This document shows, one piece after another, positions 8,922-18,156 of a stretch of 64,000 nt of DNA. The DNA is from CAZEQJ01 sp964514385 (GTDB lineage Bacteria > Bacteroidota > Bacteroidia > Cytophagales > Cyclobacteriaceae). Every line of letters starts with the position of its first letter. The stretch's first letter is position 1. The notes beneath the pieces are model-generated. The model saw only the letters and a list, made by a program, of their open reading frames with translations, did no database searches and was not told the origin of the DNA. The stretch covers positions 8,462 to 72,461 of the forward strand of contig CAZEQJ010000015.1 in NCBI GenBank assembly GCA_964514385.1, read 5' to 3'. Both the position numbers and the translations under genes were made by a program.

Positions 8922-9740
8922 CTATGTTTTTATTGAATCGAGACCAGTTTTAAAATCAATATTGTCTATAATGCTCCATTTTGAGTTATAAACACCATGT
9001 TTGTCAAGAGATGGATCTAATGAAGCATAAGATGGTGAAATCTTTTTGGTAATGAATTTTTGTAATTCAGGGAAAAGATCAAGGGTATCTATAATAAATC
9101 CAAGCCGCTTATATACGGCTTGAGAACTGAATTTTTCCAGGTAGAGCTGAAATTTCGTTGATTGCAGTTTTTCCCTGCCTTTATACAGTGCTTTGGTAAT
9201 TTCAGTGATGCCACCGGCATCTTCCGGTTTATAAAGACAGTCAAGAAATGTCTTTTCTAGATCACTGCAGTTTACTTTTTGGAAGTCATCTATCCAGTAT
9301 TTTTTATAACCAAAAAATCGGCTTTTGTTCAAGGTTATAAACTCAAAACGGACGTTTTTAACCTGCTGGATTTTTGGTTTAACCTGTTCATGTGTGACCA
9401 CTTGTTCTACCATCGATGGTTGGGTGATCAATCCATGAATGTCCAGAGCACTATAAAACCCAATATAATATTCCTTTGGATGTGCCATGGCATCTGCTGT
9501 GAGATGCCAGTTTGGTAAAAATTGATCCGATTCTTGTTCGTAAGGAATACGATGATATAAGCCTTCTTTGATGCGCATAATCACACCCCTCTTTGTCATA
9601 TCACTGAGTAGCTTCCGTACAGTTGTGTTGTTCCTGTCTGAAAGTATTTCCAATGCTTCCTTGAGGGTAAAAAATTCTTTATTCCGACGGATAAGTCCAC
9701 TTAAAAGCTCTGAAGATCTGTATGAAATACCTTTACTCAT
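8922..9740 (-). CDS. abiEi: AbiEi-type antitoxin and transcriptional regulator
   Basis: A 272-residue AbiEi-family antitoxin. The N-terminal 80 residues form a winged helix (FTLKEALEILSDRNNTTVRKLLSDMTKRGVIMRI, quoted here in parts: LKEALEILS, TTVRKLLSDM, RGVIMRIKEGLYH). The middle has the family's YYIGFYSALDIHGL stretch and the C-terminal part carries DLEKTFLDCLYKPEDAGG. AbiEi proteins neutralise the toxin without stable contact and repress their own promoter by binding inverted repeats. A perfect palindrome lies 9 bases upstream of this start, fitting autoregulation. The gene precedes the toxin with a 4-base gap. Confidence 0.88.
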   Translation of the reverse strand: MSKGISYRSSELLSGLIRRNKEFFTLKEALEILSDRNNTTVRKLLSDMTKRGVIMRIKEGLYHRIPYEQESDQFLPNWHLTADAMAHPKEYYIGFYSALDIHGLITQPSMVEQVVTHEQVKPKIQQVKNVRFEFITLNKSRFFGYKKYWIDDFQKVNCSDLEKTFLDCLYKPEDAGGITEITKALYKGREKLQSTKFQLYLEKFSSQAVYKRLGFIIDTLDLFPELQKFITKKISPSYASLDPSLDKHGVYNSKWSIIDNIDFKTGLDSIKT

Positions 9741-9749
9741 ATCTTATAA

Positions 9750-9766
9750 GTGAGTTTTAAACTCAC
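9750..9766. promoter_or_regulatory. Perfect inverted repeat, probable AbiEi operator
   Basis: GTGAGTTTTAAACTCAC is a perfect 8-base inverted repeat around a central T. It ends 9 bases upstream of the antitoxin start, in the leader or promoter. AbiEi of other bacteria represses its own operon through inverted repeats, so an operator is the simplest reading. AT-rich sequence to the right (about 9770-9800) could hold the promoter boxes. Confidence 0.55.
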
Positions 9767-9945
9767 ATTCAGGATATAAATATAAGAATTTTCTCAATTC
9801 CAATATGAAGTCAGCGGAAACAGTAGAACCAGAGATGATCAACACCAACCAGTCAATAACGTAAAAATCGTTTATTCAGAATTCAGGGTCGATATTTTAT
9901 ATACCGCTATCCGGATACTTTCATTGGTACCCATATTAAATGCAA

Positions 9946-9975
9946 AAAGGGCGATAAAATTTTTTACCGCCCTTT
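9946..9975 (-). terminator. Rho-independent terminator of gcvP
   Basis: Read on the minus strand, AAAGGGCGGTAAAA pairs with TTTTATCGCCCTTT over 14 positions with one G-U pair, and the right arm runs into TTTTT. It starts 18 bases past the gcvP stop. The tight 2-base centre means the innermost A-U pairs will open to form the loop. Confidence 0.8.
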
Positions 9976-9992
9976 AATTGAAGTAAGATAAG

Positions 9993-12881
9993 TTAATTTA
10001 CCATCTCCTGCTCCTGCTGCTGATACTCCTCCGTCGGGATACAGGCACAGTATAAATTACGGTCACCATACGCGCTATCTATTCTGGAAACAGAAGGCCA
10101 GAATTTAGACTCTCTGACATACGGTAATGGCATGGTAGCCTTTTCCCTTGAATAAGAGTGATTCCATTCTGTAGCCAATGCCACTTCCATGGTATGAGGT
10201 GCGTTTTTCAACACATTATCTTCCTGATTGTATATGCCATTTTCAATCTCTCTGATCTCTTCACGGATAGCGATCATGGCATCACAGAACCTGTCAAGCT
10301 CTCCCTTTGTCTCTGACTCTGTTGGTTCGATCATAAATGTACCTGCCACCGGGAATGATAAGGTGGGCGAGTGGAATCCGTAGTCCATCAGTCGCTTTGC
10401 AATATCTTCCGCTTCTATGCCGGCAGATTTGAAGTCACGGCAATCCAGAATAAATTCATGGGCATTTCTGCCCTTTTTATTGGAATAAAGTATGGGGTAA
10501 TGCTTTTCCAGTCGTGCCTTAATATAGTTGGCATTGAGTATTGCTACTTCAGTAGCATTTGTAAGTCCATCACCTCCCATCATCCTGATATAGGCATAAG
10601 AGATAGGCAATATGCTCGCGCTGCCATAAGGTGCTGCAGAAACGCGATTATTACCGTTATGTACTGTTTTTATCAGGCTATGGCCGGGAAGAAATGGCAC
10701 AAGGTGCTCTGCGACACCAATCGGACCCATACCAGGTCCACCACCACCATGAGGTATGCAGAATGTTTTGTGAAGGTTAAGGTGGCATACATCTGCACCG
10801 ATTAATGCAGGTGAGGTGAGTCCTACCTGTGCATTCATGTTGGCACCATCCATATACACCTGCCCTCCATACTGATGTATGATATCACATATCTCACGGA
10901 TTTCTTCTTCAAAAACTCCATGCGTTGAAGGATATGTTACCATTAAAGCGGCCAGTCTGTCCTTATTTGCTTCAGCCTTTTCTCTGAGGTCGTTCAGGTC
11001 GATGTTACCATGATCATCTGCTCCTACCAGGATAACCTCCATACCTGCCATCACTGCGCTGGCCGGGTTGGTGCCATGTGCACTCACCGGGATAATGGCC
11101 ACATTACGATGGCCTTCGCCCCTGGCATGAAGGTATTCACGTATGGTCAGCAGTCCTGCATATTCTCCCTGCGCACCTGAATTAGGCTGAAGGCTCATGC
11201 CGGCAAAGCCGGTAATCTCACAAAGCCATTCCGAAAGGTTCTGATGCATTTCCAGGTAGCCCTCTGTCTGGTCTTCTGGTGCAAATGGATGAAGACTGGC
11301 AAATTCAGGCCATGTAATAGGTTCCATCTCACTTGTAGCATTCAGCTTCATTGTACAGGATCCCAGGGATATCATGGAGTGTACCAGCGAAAGGTCTTTA
11401 TTCTCCAGCTTCTTGAGATAACGCAGCATTTCATGCTCAGAATGGTATGTGTTGAAAACGGCATGTGTCATAAATTCTGACTTCCGTATCAGCGCATCTT
11501 CCCAGTTTAAGGTTTCCGCCAGCTCCTGCTCCTGATGTGATTTTGAAAGAAACGAGGCGAAAAGGTCGCAAATTTCAAGCACATCTTTGCGGGTAACGGC
11601 TTCATCAACGGATAGCTGCAGCGCACCTTTTTCAAAATAATTGAAGTTAATATGATGGTCTGCCGCCAGCGCCTTCAACCGGGCTTTATCCTCTTCATCC
11701 ATCTGCACATGCAGTGTATCAAAAAACTGGTCATATGTTACCTGAAGACCCATTGCCTTAAGCTGATCTGCCAGGTACCGGGCTTTACGATGGGTGTTGA
11801 GCGCAATTTGCTTCAGCCCTTCCGAGCCATGATAAATGGCATAGGCAGCAGAAATTACTGCAAGCAGTACCTGAGCAGTACAGATATTGGACGTTGCCCG
11901 TTCACGCTTGATGTGCTGCTCGCGTGTCTGAAGTGCCATACGGTATGCCTTATTTCCTTGCTGATCTACCGAAACGCCAATCATACGACCCGGCACCTGA
12001 CGCTTATATTTTTCACGTGTAGCAAAGAATGCAGCATGAGGTCCGCCAAAACCCATTGGGACACCCAGACGCTGTGCTGATCCGACTAACACATCTACAC
12101 CCCAATCGCCCGGAGGAGTAAGTAACGTTAGCACTAGCAGATCGGATCCCACCGCGGTGTAAACCTGATGTTCTGCCGCTGCCCTCACCCAGCTTTCAGG
12201 ATTATATACCTGTCCGCGCGCGTTGGGATACTGGAAGTAAACTCCAAAAATGTTGTCGCTGCTAAAATCTGATACCTCGATCTCTTTTTGAATTATTTCT
12301 ATACCCATGGGATTGGCCCTGGTCCTGAGCAGGTCAAGGGTTTGAGGAAATACATGCTGATCAACAAGAAAAGCTGTTGCTTGCTTTTTGGATCCCTTAC
12401 GCATACCATAGAACATACTCATTGCCTCTGCTGCTGCGGTAGCTTCATCCAGCAGCGATGCATTGGCTATCTCCATGCCGGTAAGGTCCATGACCATAGT
12501 TTGAAAATTAGCCAGCATTTCCAGTCTGCCCTGCGCGATCTCAGCCTGGTAAGGAGTGTAGGCGGTATACCATCCCGGGTTTTCAAGTATATTTCGCTTG
12601 ATCACCGTTGGGGTAACCGTATTGTAATACCCGAAGCCTATATATGACTTGAATACCTTGTTTTTTGACGCCAGCTTTTTGAAATCTTCCAGAAACTCCC
12701 GTTCCGATTGAGCTTCGGGCAGCTTTAAGCCCTTCTCCATACGAATTCCCTGAGGTATTACCTCATCAATAAGCTGCTCCATGCTATCGACACCGATAGT
12801 CTGCAGCATGTCCTTTATCTCCTGTGCGTCAGGTCCGATATGCCTGTCCCTGAACTTAAAGTAATTTGAAAATTTTTCCAT
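9993..12881 (-). CDS. gcvP: Glycine dehydrogenase (decarboxylating), P-protein
   Basis: A 962-residue full-length P-protein of the glycine cleavage system. It uses PLP to decarboxylate glycine and load the aminomethyl group on the H-protein. The N-terminal motif FRDRHIGPDAQEI and the PLP-lysine motif HLNLHKTFCIPHGGGGPG (Lys near 705) are intact, as is the SLGSCTMKLNA stretch. Both halves of the pseudo-duplicated fold are present, so this is the single-chain bacterial type. I prefer ATG 12881; a TTG at 12899 would add six residues of no family character. gcvT and gcvH are not in the window. A TACATTTG box lies upstream and a strong terminator downstream. Confidence 0.96.
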   Translation of the reverse strand: MEKFSNYFKFRDRHIGPDAQEIKDMLQTIGVDSMEQLIDEVIPQGIRMEKGLKLPEAQSEREFLEDFKKLASKNKVFKSYIGFGYYNTVTPTVIKRNILENPGWYTAYTPYQAEIAQGRLEMLANFQTMVMDLTGMEIANASLLDEATAAAEAMSMFYGMRKGSKKQATAFLVDQHVFPQTLDLLRTRANPMGIEIIQKEIEVSDFSSDNIFGVYFQYPNARGQVYNPESWVRAAAEHQVYTAVGSDLLVLTLLTPPGDWGVDVLVGSAQRLGVPMGFGGPHAAFFATREKYKRQVPGRMIGVSVDQQGNKAYRMALQTREQHIKRERATSNICTAQVLLAVISAAYAIYHGSEGLKQIALNTHRKARYLADQLKAMGLQVTYDQFFDTLHVQMDEEDKARLKALAADHHINFNYFEKGALQLSVDEAVTRKDVLEICDLFASFLSKSHQEQELAETLNWEDALIRKSEFMTHAVFNTYHSEHEMLRYLKKLENKDLSLVHSMISLGSCTMKLNATSEMEPITWPEFASLHPFAPEDQTEGYLEMHQNLSEWLCEITGFAGMSLQPNSGAQGEYAGLLTIREYLHARGEGHRNVAIIPVSAHGTNPASAVMAGMEVILVGADDHGNIDLNDLREKAEANKDRLAALMVTYPSTHGVFEEEIREICDIIHQYGGQVYMDGANMNAQVGLTSPALIGADVCHLNLHKTFCIPHGGGGPGMGPIGVAEHLVPFLPGHSLIKTVHNGNNRVSAAPYGSASILPISYAYIRMMGGDGLTNATEVAILNANYIKARLEKHYPILYSNKKGRNAHEFILDCRDFKSAGIEAEDIAKRLMDYGFHSPTLSFPVAGTFMIEPTESETKGELDRFCDAMIAIREEIREIENGIYNQEDNVLKNAPHTMEVALATEWNHSYSREKATMPLPYVRESKFWPSVSRIDSAYGDRNLYCACIPTEEYQQQEQEMVN

Positions 12882-12928
12882 GTAATTATTCGAATCCAAA
12901 CGTCTGTTTCAGCCTGAAAATGAGAATA

Positions 12929-12936
12929 CAAATGTA
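12929..12936 (-). promoter_or_regulatory. Possible Bacteroidota -7 box for gcvP
   Basis: On the minus strand this reads TACATTTG, an exact match to the TAnnTTTG element recognised by the primary sigma factor of Bacteroidota. It would place transcription start near 12923, leaving a leader of about 40 bases before ATG 12881. I see no matching TTG at the expected upstream spacing, so the call is tentative. Confidence 0.35.
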
Positions 12937-12948
12937 TAATATAAATGT

Positions 12949-13203
12949 TTGGTTATTAGTTCTTTTGGGGACAAAAAAGAAGACCTTCTCCGTGCCCTTT
13001 TGGCGAGTGAAGAAGGCCTATTCAACCAGCTATGTAAAGAAAGACTTATACAAGTATACTTATTTAAACATAGCGATTGGATATTATTAGACCAGCACCG
13101 TTTTGCCTTCGATAAACAGCCCGATATGGAGGTTGATTATTATTTGACCGGCGCTAATACTACCGCGGTACGGTTGGGAATATATACGGAAATCGAATAC
13201 TGA
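12949..13203 (+). CDS. Hypothetical ORF of 84 aa, doubtful
   Basis: A plus-strand frame in the gap between gcvP and glgB. Its last 64 bases overlap the 3' end of the convergent glgB. The first 60 residues read like ordinary protein (EDLLRALLASEEGLFNQLCK, then a mixed hydrophobic stretch), but I do not recognise it. The residues encoded inside glgB are simply antisense to conserved coding sequence. It may be a remnant of a larger gene or chance. Confidence 0.2.
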   Translation: MVISSFGDKKEDLLRALLASEEGLFNQLCKERLIQVYLFKHSDWILLDQHRFAFDKQPDMEVDYYLTGANTTAVRLGIYTEIEY

Positions 13204-15149
13204 CCCTCTTCTTCCACGACATGATAGTGATGGCCCTTTTCAATGCGGCCATGCCCGCCATATGCCGGATCGTCGCTGTCCAGTATAATTTCATATATAC
13301 CTTCCAGATGCTTTGGGAGCATAAAACGGTAGTCCGGGATGGCGTGATCTGGATGGAAGTTGAATATAAATATGAGATAGTTTTTTTCGAATATAACCAC
13401 CTTGTTGTGTTCATCCACATGCAGTTGGTTCGTGATTTCACTGGAAAAAATATGATTTTCACGTAGCACATGGATGAAGTCACGGTCAAAATCGCTAAAA
13501 TAATGGTATTTCAAATCCGGATTATCAGCAAGTGACCACTGCCTTCGTGCGTATTTATAACTCCATCCGTTTCCTTCTCTCGGGAAATCGATCCATTCCG
13601 GATGGCCAAATTCGTTTCCGATAAAATTAAGATAGCCTTCACCCCCCAGTGCAGCTGTGAACAGCCTGATCATCTTGTGCAGGGCAATGCCACGATCGAT
13701 CACCATATGGTCATCGCCCTTTTGCATATGCCAGTACATCTCTTTATCCATCAGCCAGAAGGCAATAGTTTTGTCACCTACGATGGCCTGATCATGCGAT
13801 TCGGCATAGGCGATGGTTCCTTCCCTGTAGCGTCGGTTTGTCATCGTATGAAACATCTCATGGATATCCCATTCCTCATCTCTTTTTTCTTTCAGGTATT
13901 TTATCCAGAAATCCGGAAGCCCCATACCCAGCCTGTAATCAAATCCCAGCCCGCCGTGTGACACATTTCTTGACATGCCCGGCATACCGCTCATATCTTC
14001 AGCAATGGAAATGGCATTGGGCTTTATCTCGTGAATAAGCGTGTTGGCAAGCTGAAGGTACAGCAGGGCATCCCAGTCCACGTCGTACTTAAAATACTTG
14101 TCATAATGGTCAAATGAGGTGAAATCGCCGTGATGGAAATAAAGCAACGAAGTGACGCCGTCAAACCGGTAGCCGTCAAAATGGAAGGTCTCCAGCCAGT
14201 AACGTACATTGCTCAGCAAAAAGCGGATTACCTCCTCTCGGCCATAATTAAAAAGTTTGCTGTCCCATGAACCATGGTCTCCCCTGCCACCGGCATGAAA
14301 ATACATCTCTTCACTGCCATCAAGCAGGTTTAGCCCCTCTGCAATATTTTTAACTGCATGGGAATGTACAAGGTCCATGATGACTGCCAGGCCAAGGCCA
14401 TGCGCGGTGTTTACGAGGTATTTAAGGTCTTCGATTGTACCAAAACGTGAAGATGCTGCAAAAAAGGAAGATACATGATAGCCAAATGACCCATAATAAG
14501 GATGTTCCTGAATGGCCATCAGCTGAACAGTATTATACCCCAGTGCCTTTATCCGGGGAAGGATATTGTCGGCAAATTCTCTGTAAGTCCCGACGCGTTC
14601 CTCTTCTGTCGCCATGCCGATATGAGCTTCATAGATGATGGGCATCTTCGCCGCGGCAGATCCATCAAAATCCTGATCTGTCCACGGATATGAAGTTGTG
14701 GCCTCTACAGCTACCGCGGCAAAATCATGAGTTTCAGGATTCTGCACTACACGCTGGATATACGCCGGTATGCGGTCGAGTACCCCATTTGAGGCGGTAA
14801 CCTGCATTTTAAATGATGTTCCGGGTTTGAGAACAGCTGCAGGAATGGTGATTTCCCATATGCCACCGCTCTTTTTTTCCAGCGGATGAGAGGCCCTGTC
14901 CCATTCATTGAATTCACCTGTGAGGTGAATAGCCTCTGCATGGGGTGCCCATTCCCTGAATATCCACTGAGTACCATCTTCATTCAGATGAAGACCAAAA
15001 AAATGATGTGCTCCGGCATATTCAGCCAGTGTGGCGTAGTCCTTTTTAATGGCGTTGATCCGCTCCTCAACACTATTTATTCTTCGTTGTATTTCTTCGG
15101 CATAGGGTTCGAGCCAGGGATCATCTTGTACGAGCTTTGGAATGGTCAT
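13140..15149 (-). CDS. glgB: 1,4-alpha-glucan branching enzyme, GH13_8-like
   Basis: A 669-residue branching enzyme with an N-terminal CBM48-like domain (FGLHLNEDGTQWIFREWAP, LTGEFNEWD), a GH13 barrel and a C-terminal beta domain. Catalytic residues are visible: Asp in FDGYRFDGVTS (near 329), Glu in SIAEDMSGMPG (near 383) and Asp in AESHDQAIVGD (near 451). The sequence looks like the eukaryote-type GH13_8 branch rather than the shorter enterobacterial GlgB pattern. It moves alpha-1,4 chains to 1,6 positions in glycogen. Its ATG overlaps the psd stop by 4 bases, so it is translated with psd although the functions are unrelated. No glgA or glgC is nearby. Confidence 0.92.
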   Translation of the reverse strand: MTIPKLVQDDPWLEPYAEEIQRRINSVEERINAIKKDYATLAEYAGAHHFFGLHLNEDGTQWIFREWAPHAEAIHLTGEFNEWDRASHPLEKKSGGIWEITIPAAVLKPGTSFKMQVTASNGVLDRIPAYIQRVVQNPETHDFAAVAVEATTSYPWTDQDFDGSAAAKMPIIYEAHIGMATEEERVGTYREFADNILPRIKALGYNTVQLMAIQEHPYYGSFGYHVSSFFAASSRFGTIEDLKYLVNTAHGLGLAVIMDLVHSHAVKNIAEGLNLLDGSEEMYFHAGGRGDHGSWDSKLFNYGREEVIRFLLSNVRYWLETFHFDGYRFDGVTSLLYFHHGDFTSFDHYDKYFKYDVDWDALLYLQLANTLIHEIKPNAISIAEDMSGMPGMSRNVSHGGLGFDYRLGMGLPDFWIKYLKEKRDEEWDIHEMFHTMTNRRYREGTIAYAESHDQAIVGDKTIAFWLMDKEMYWHMQKGDDHMVIDRGIALHKMIRLFTAALGGEGYLNFIGNEFGHPEWIDFPREGNGWSYKYARRQWSLADNPDLKYHYFSDFDRDFIHVLRENHIFSSEITNQLHVDEHNKVVIFEKNYLIFIFNFHPDHAIPDYRFMLPKHLEGIYEIILDSDDPAYGGHGRIEKGHHYHVVEEEGQYSISVYIPNRTAVVLAPVK

Positions 15150-15808
15150 GTCAATTCTGCAATAACGGTTTCGCCTCCTTTGGTAATATCATCAATATTT
15201 ACCAAAATCCGGGCATCAACCGGCAGAAAAAGATCGACACGTGATCCAAAACGGATAAATCCAAACTCCTGACCCTGCACCACATCATCTTCAGGCTTGA
15301 TATACCATCGAATGCGTCGCGCCACTGCGCCTGCAATCTGTCGCAATACAATCTCCACACCATTTTTTAGTTTGTAGACGATGGTGGTCCTTTCATTGTC
15401 AGTGCTTGACTTGGGATGCCATGCGACCAGATATTTTCCGGGATGATACTTGATATAACTAACCTTGCCGGATACCGGGTTTCGGTTTACATGTACATTT
15501 AGCGGCGACATGAAAATGCTCACCTGAATACAGGGTATCCTGAGGTATTCATTTTCCGTTGTCTCCTCAATCACCACTACCTTACCGTCGGCAGGGGCAA
15601 TGACAAGTTTATCATTGAGACTGGCTTTCCGCTCCGGGTTGCGAAAAAACTGCAGCACCAGGGTAAAAGCTATGGTGCTGGCTGCAAGTACCAGAAAAAA
15701 CAACAGCCCGTTACCAGGAAAAGCATTGGCTATGCCAATGTTGATGGCAGCAAGTACGATAAATGTAATGAGAAGAATGGTATGTCCTTCCCGGTGTATT
15801 CTCAGCAT
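15146..15808 (-). CDS. psd: Phosphatidylserine decarboxylase, short type
   Basis: A 220-residue membrane-associated decarboxylase. Two hydrophobic segments lie near residues 12-55, followed by the conserved APADGKVV, IFMSPLNVHVNR and HPGKY motifs. The self-cleavage site that creates the pyruvoyl cofactor is the Gly-Ser in IRFGSRVD near residue 188. It makes phosphatidylethanolamine from phosphatidylserine. The length and the GS site fit the short Psd class. The start of glgB overlaps its stop; the glutamate dehydrogenase gene ends 1 base upstream of its start. Confidence 0.93.
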   Translation of the reverse strand: MLRIHREGHTILLITFIVLAAINIGIANAFPGNGLLFFLVLAASTIAFTLVLQFFRNPERKASLNDKLVIAPADGKVVVIEETTENEYLRIPCIQVSIFMSPLNVHVNRNPVSGKVSYIKYHPGKYLVAWHPKSSTDNERTTIVYKLKNGVEIVLRQIAGAVARRIRWYIKPEDDVVQGQEFGFIRFGSRVDLFLPVDARILVNIDDITKGGETVIAELT

Positions 15809-15809
15809 C

Positions 15810-17087
15810 TTAAAATCCTCCCCGGAACTTATATGTTTTCGCGACTTTATCTATCGCTACAATATACGCAGCAATCCTGAGGGAAACATTATATTCCTGT
15901 GAAACTCCATATACATTATCAAAGGCCTGCTTCATGATCCTGTCAGAACGTCTGTTGACACGCTCGCTCGTCCATTTATAGCCCAGCCTGTTCTGTACCC
16001 ATTCAAAATATGACACTGTAACACCTCCGGCGTTGGCAAGAATATCGGGTGCCACAGTAATTCCATTTTCATTGATGATTCTGTCCGCCTGTGCGATAGT
16101 AGGTCCGTTAGCCCCTTCCACAATCAGCTTCGCTTTCATTTTTTTGGCTACGTCTACGGTGATCACATCTTCTTTTGCTGCAGGCACAAGCACGTCCACA
16201 TCAAGCAACAATATATCTTCACCATTGATCTTGTCCGCCTCAGTAAACCCTTCCATTGAACCGTTATTCTGGTCGCGATAGGCCATTGCCTTGCGGATGT
16301 CAATACCATTTGGATTATAGTAGGCGCCGGAGACGTCACTTAAACTGACTATGCGCACGCCGCGTTCCTCGAGAAGCTGAGCAGCATGGCTTCCTACATT
16401 ACCAAAGCCCTGTACGGCGCATGTAGCCTGATAAGGGTTGATACGCAGCTTTTCCATTGCAGAAAGTGCCGTAACCATTACACCTCTTCCTGTTGCTTCG
16501 ACTCTTCCGAGTGAGCCTCCGAGTACGAGGGGCTTGCCGGTCACCACTGCGTTGATGGTCATACCGTTGGATCTGGAATACTGGTCCATCAGCCATGCCA
16601 TCTCGCGTGGCCCTGTACCCATGTCCGGGGCCGGAATATCTCTGTCAGGACCGAATATTTCGATCATTGCAGATGTGTAAGCCCTGGTTAGTCGTTCAAT
16701 CTCACCCGTCGACATGGCTCTCGGGTTGCACTTGATACCCCCTTTAGCTCCACCATATGGGATATCTACCACAGCACATTTCCATGTCATCCAGGCAGCG
16801 AGTGCCTTTACCTCATCAAGGTGTACATCCGGAGCATAACGGATCCCTCCTTTGGATGGACCCAGGATGTTGGAGTGGATCACGCGATATCCTTCAAAGA
16901 CCTGGATCGATCCGTCGTCCATAGTCACCGGCAGGGATACAATGACCTGCTTGCCCGGGCTTTTCAGCACATTAAATGTTTCTTCATCTAACCCCAGGTG
17001 GTTAGCCGCCTCGGTAAATCGTGACATCATGGATTCAAAAGGATTCTCTTTATCCTTTATCGGTGCGGGTTCGATGTAGCCGTTCAT
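15810..17087 (-). CDS. gdhA: Glutamate dehydrogenase family enzyme (Glu/Leu/Phe/Val dehydrogenase)
   Basis: A 425-residue amino acid dehydrogenase. The active-site motif PYGGAKGGIKCNP (Lys near 114) and the GPDRDIPAPDMGT motif with the catalytic Asp are intact. The Rossmann motif GFGNVGSHAAQ follows in the second half. Length and motifs fit the hexameric NAD-type glutamate dehydrogenases, which interconvert glutamate and 2-oxoglutarate plus ammonia. Leucine or valine dehydrogenase activity cannot be excluded. It sits 54 bases downstream of cdsA's end on the transcribed side and leads into psd. Confidence 0.9.
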   Translation of the reverse strand: MNGYIEPAPIKDKENPFESMMSRFTEAANHLGLDEETFNVLKSPGKQVIVSLPVTMDDGSIQVFEGYRVIHSNILGPSKGGIRYAPDVHLDEVKALAAWMTWKCAVVDIPYGGAKGGIKCNPRAMSTGEIERLTRAYTSAMIEIFGPDRDIPAPDMGTGPREMAWLMDQYSRSNGMTINAVVTGKPLVLGGSLGRVEATGRGVMVTALSAMEKLRINPYQATCAVQGFGNVGSHAAQLLEERGVRIVSLSDVSGAYYNPNGIDIRKAMAYRDQNNGSMEGFTEADKINGEDILLLDVDVLVPAAKEDVITVDVAKKMKAKLIVEGANGPTIAQADRIINENGITVAPDILANAGGVTVSYFEWVQNRLGYKWTSERVNRRSDRIMKQAFDNVYGVSQEYNVSLRIAAYIVAIDKVAKTYKFRGGF

Positions 17088-17141
17088 AAATAGGGTCTGT
17101 TTTTTGCAATTTTAATATCTAGAATTGTAATTAAAAGCACT

Positions 17142-17966
17142 TCAATGAAATAATTTTAAAATAAATACAATCAATGGCGCTGCAAGCAGCAGACCATCAA
17201 ATCTATCGAGAAATCCACCATGGCCCGGCAGCATTTTACCGGAATCCTTTACTTTCAGACTACGCTTTAGCATCGATTCGACCAGGTCGCCATAATTGCA
17301 TGCAATAATCGTCACGAGACTGAAAATTATCCATAGCAGCGGATCATATTCTGTAAAATATTTCCAGTAAATAAAACTGATCACAGATGCTGCAAATACC
17401 CCTGCCAGTGCTCCTTCCCATGATTTATTTGGTGAAATACGCTCAAAAAGCTTGGTTCGGCCAAATTTCCCGCCAATATAATAAGCAGTGGTATCATTGG
17501 CCCAAATGAGCACCAGCATTCCCAGCATAGGCACGTAATGGTAACTTCCATCTGGTGTAAATACAATCAGATTAATTAATGCCAGAGGTGCTGACACATA
17601 CACAATACCCAAAAAAGTATGCGCAATGGCATCGAAGGGATTGGGAATATCTTCACGGTAGAGCTGGAAAGGAAATATTAATACAAATGCAGGAATTAGC
17701 CAGATGTAGCTCCATTGCACCAGCCCGGACTGGTTGAGAAACATAAACAAAAATAAACCCTGTCCATAGATCAGCCCGACAATATTCATAGGGGTATATC
17801 CCCTGCTTTTCATAAGCAGATAAAATTCACTTAGCATGAAAATATTGATCACGGACAGTACAATAGCAAAGGTCCATGATTTCCATACAATTCCTGCAAT
17901 TACAAGGGCCACCCCCAGAAAGCCGGTGATCAGGCGCTGGGTGCGGTTATTCTTCGAATGTGACAT
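17142..17966 (-). CDS. cdsA: Phosphatidate cytidylyltransferase
   Basis: A 274-residue polytopic membrane enzyme with about eight hydrophobic segments. The CDP-alcohol signature is at the C-terminus: KVKDSGKMLPGHGGFLDR with FDGLLLAAP following. The upstream RISPNKSWEGALAG motif is also typical. It makes CDP-diacylglycerol, the precursor for phosphatidylserine and so for the psd product two genes on. Its start overlaps the DUF2007 gene's 3' end by 20 bases. Confidence 0.94.
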   Translation of the reverse strand: MSHSKNNRTQRLITGFLGVALVIAGIVWKSWTFAIVLSVINIFMLSEFYLLMKSRGYTPMNIVGLIYGQGLFLFMFLNQSGLVQWSYIWLIPAFVLIFPFQLYREDIPNPFDAIAHTFLGIVYVSAPLALINLIVFTPDGSYHYVPMLGMLVLIWANDTTAYYIGGKFGRTKLFERISPNKSWEGALAGVFAASVISFIYWKYFTEYDPLLWIIFSLVTIIACNYGDLVESMLKRSLKVKDSGKMLPGHGGFLDRFDGLLLAAPLIVFILKLFH

Positions 17967-18156
17967 CTTCTTCTATTATTTTTATGGCCCGCAGCAGATT
18001 ATCCTGATTCACCCTTACCTCAAGTATCCCAAAATGATACATAGAATCCTTTTTATTCACCACAACTGCAGGCACATCGTTTTCTTCAAGTATGGCCTTC
18101 ACTATTTCAGCCCTTACCGGGTTTTGGGTGGAAAATACCTTTTTCCAGGACTTCAT
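17947..18156 (-). CDS. DUF2007 domain protein (putative signal-transducing protein)
   Basis: A 69-residue protein with the DUF2007 pattern: WKKVFSTQNPVRAEIVKAIL, the ENDVPAVVVN strand and a C-terminal VRVNQDNLLRAIKII. The fold resembles the ferredoxin-like domain of the GlnB type by family description, with no known activity. It overlaps both neighbours (4 bases with the CPBP gene, 20 with cdsA), so it belongs to the same transcript. Confidence 0.85.
   Translation of the reverse strand: MKSWKKVFSTQNPVRAEIVKAILEENDVPAVVVNKKDSMYHFGILEVRVNQDNLLRAIKIIEEDVTFEE

Noticed and set aside
10371..12647. Several plus-strand frames of 78-144 codons opposite gcvP
   Set aside because: All are antisense to gcvP, whose frame shows intact motifs; their products look random (Cys- and His-rich).
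12881..12899. A TTCGAATCC word near the gcvP start, resembling a tRNA T-loop
   Set aside because: No cloverleaf, acceptor stem or anticodon arm can be drawn around it; it is coding or leader sequence.
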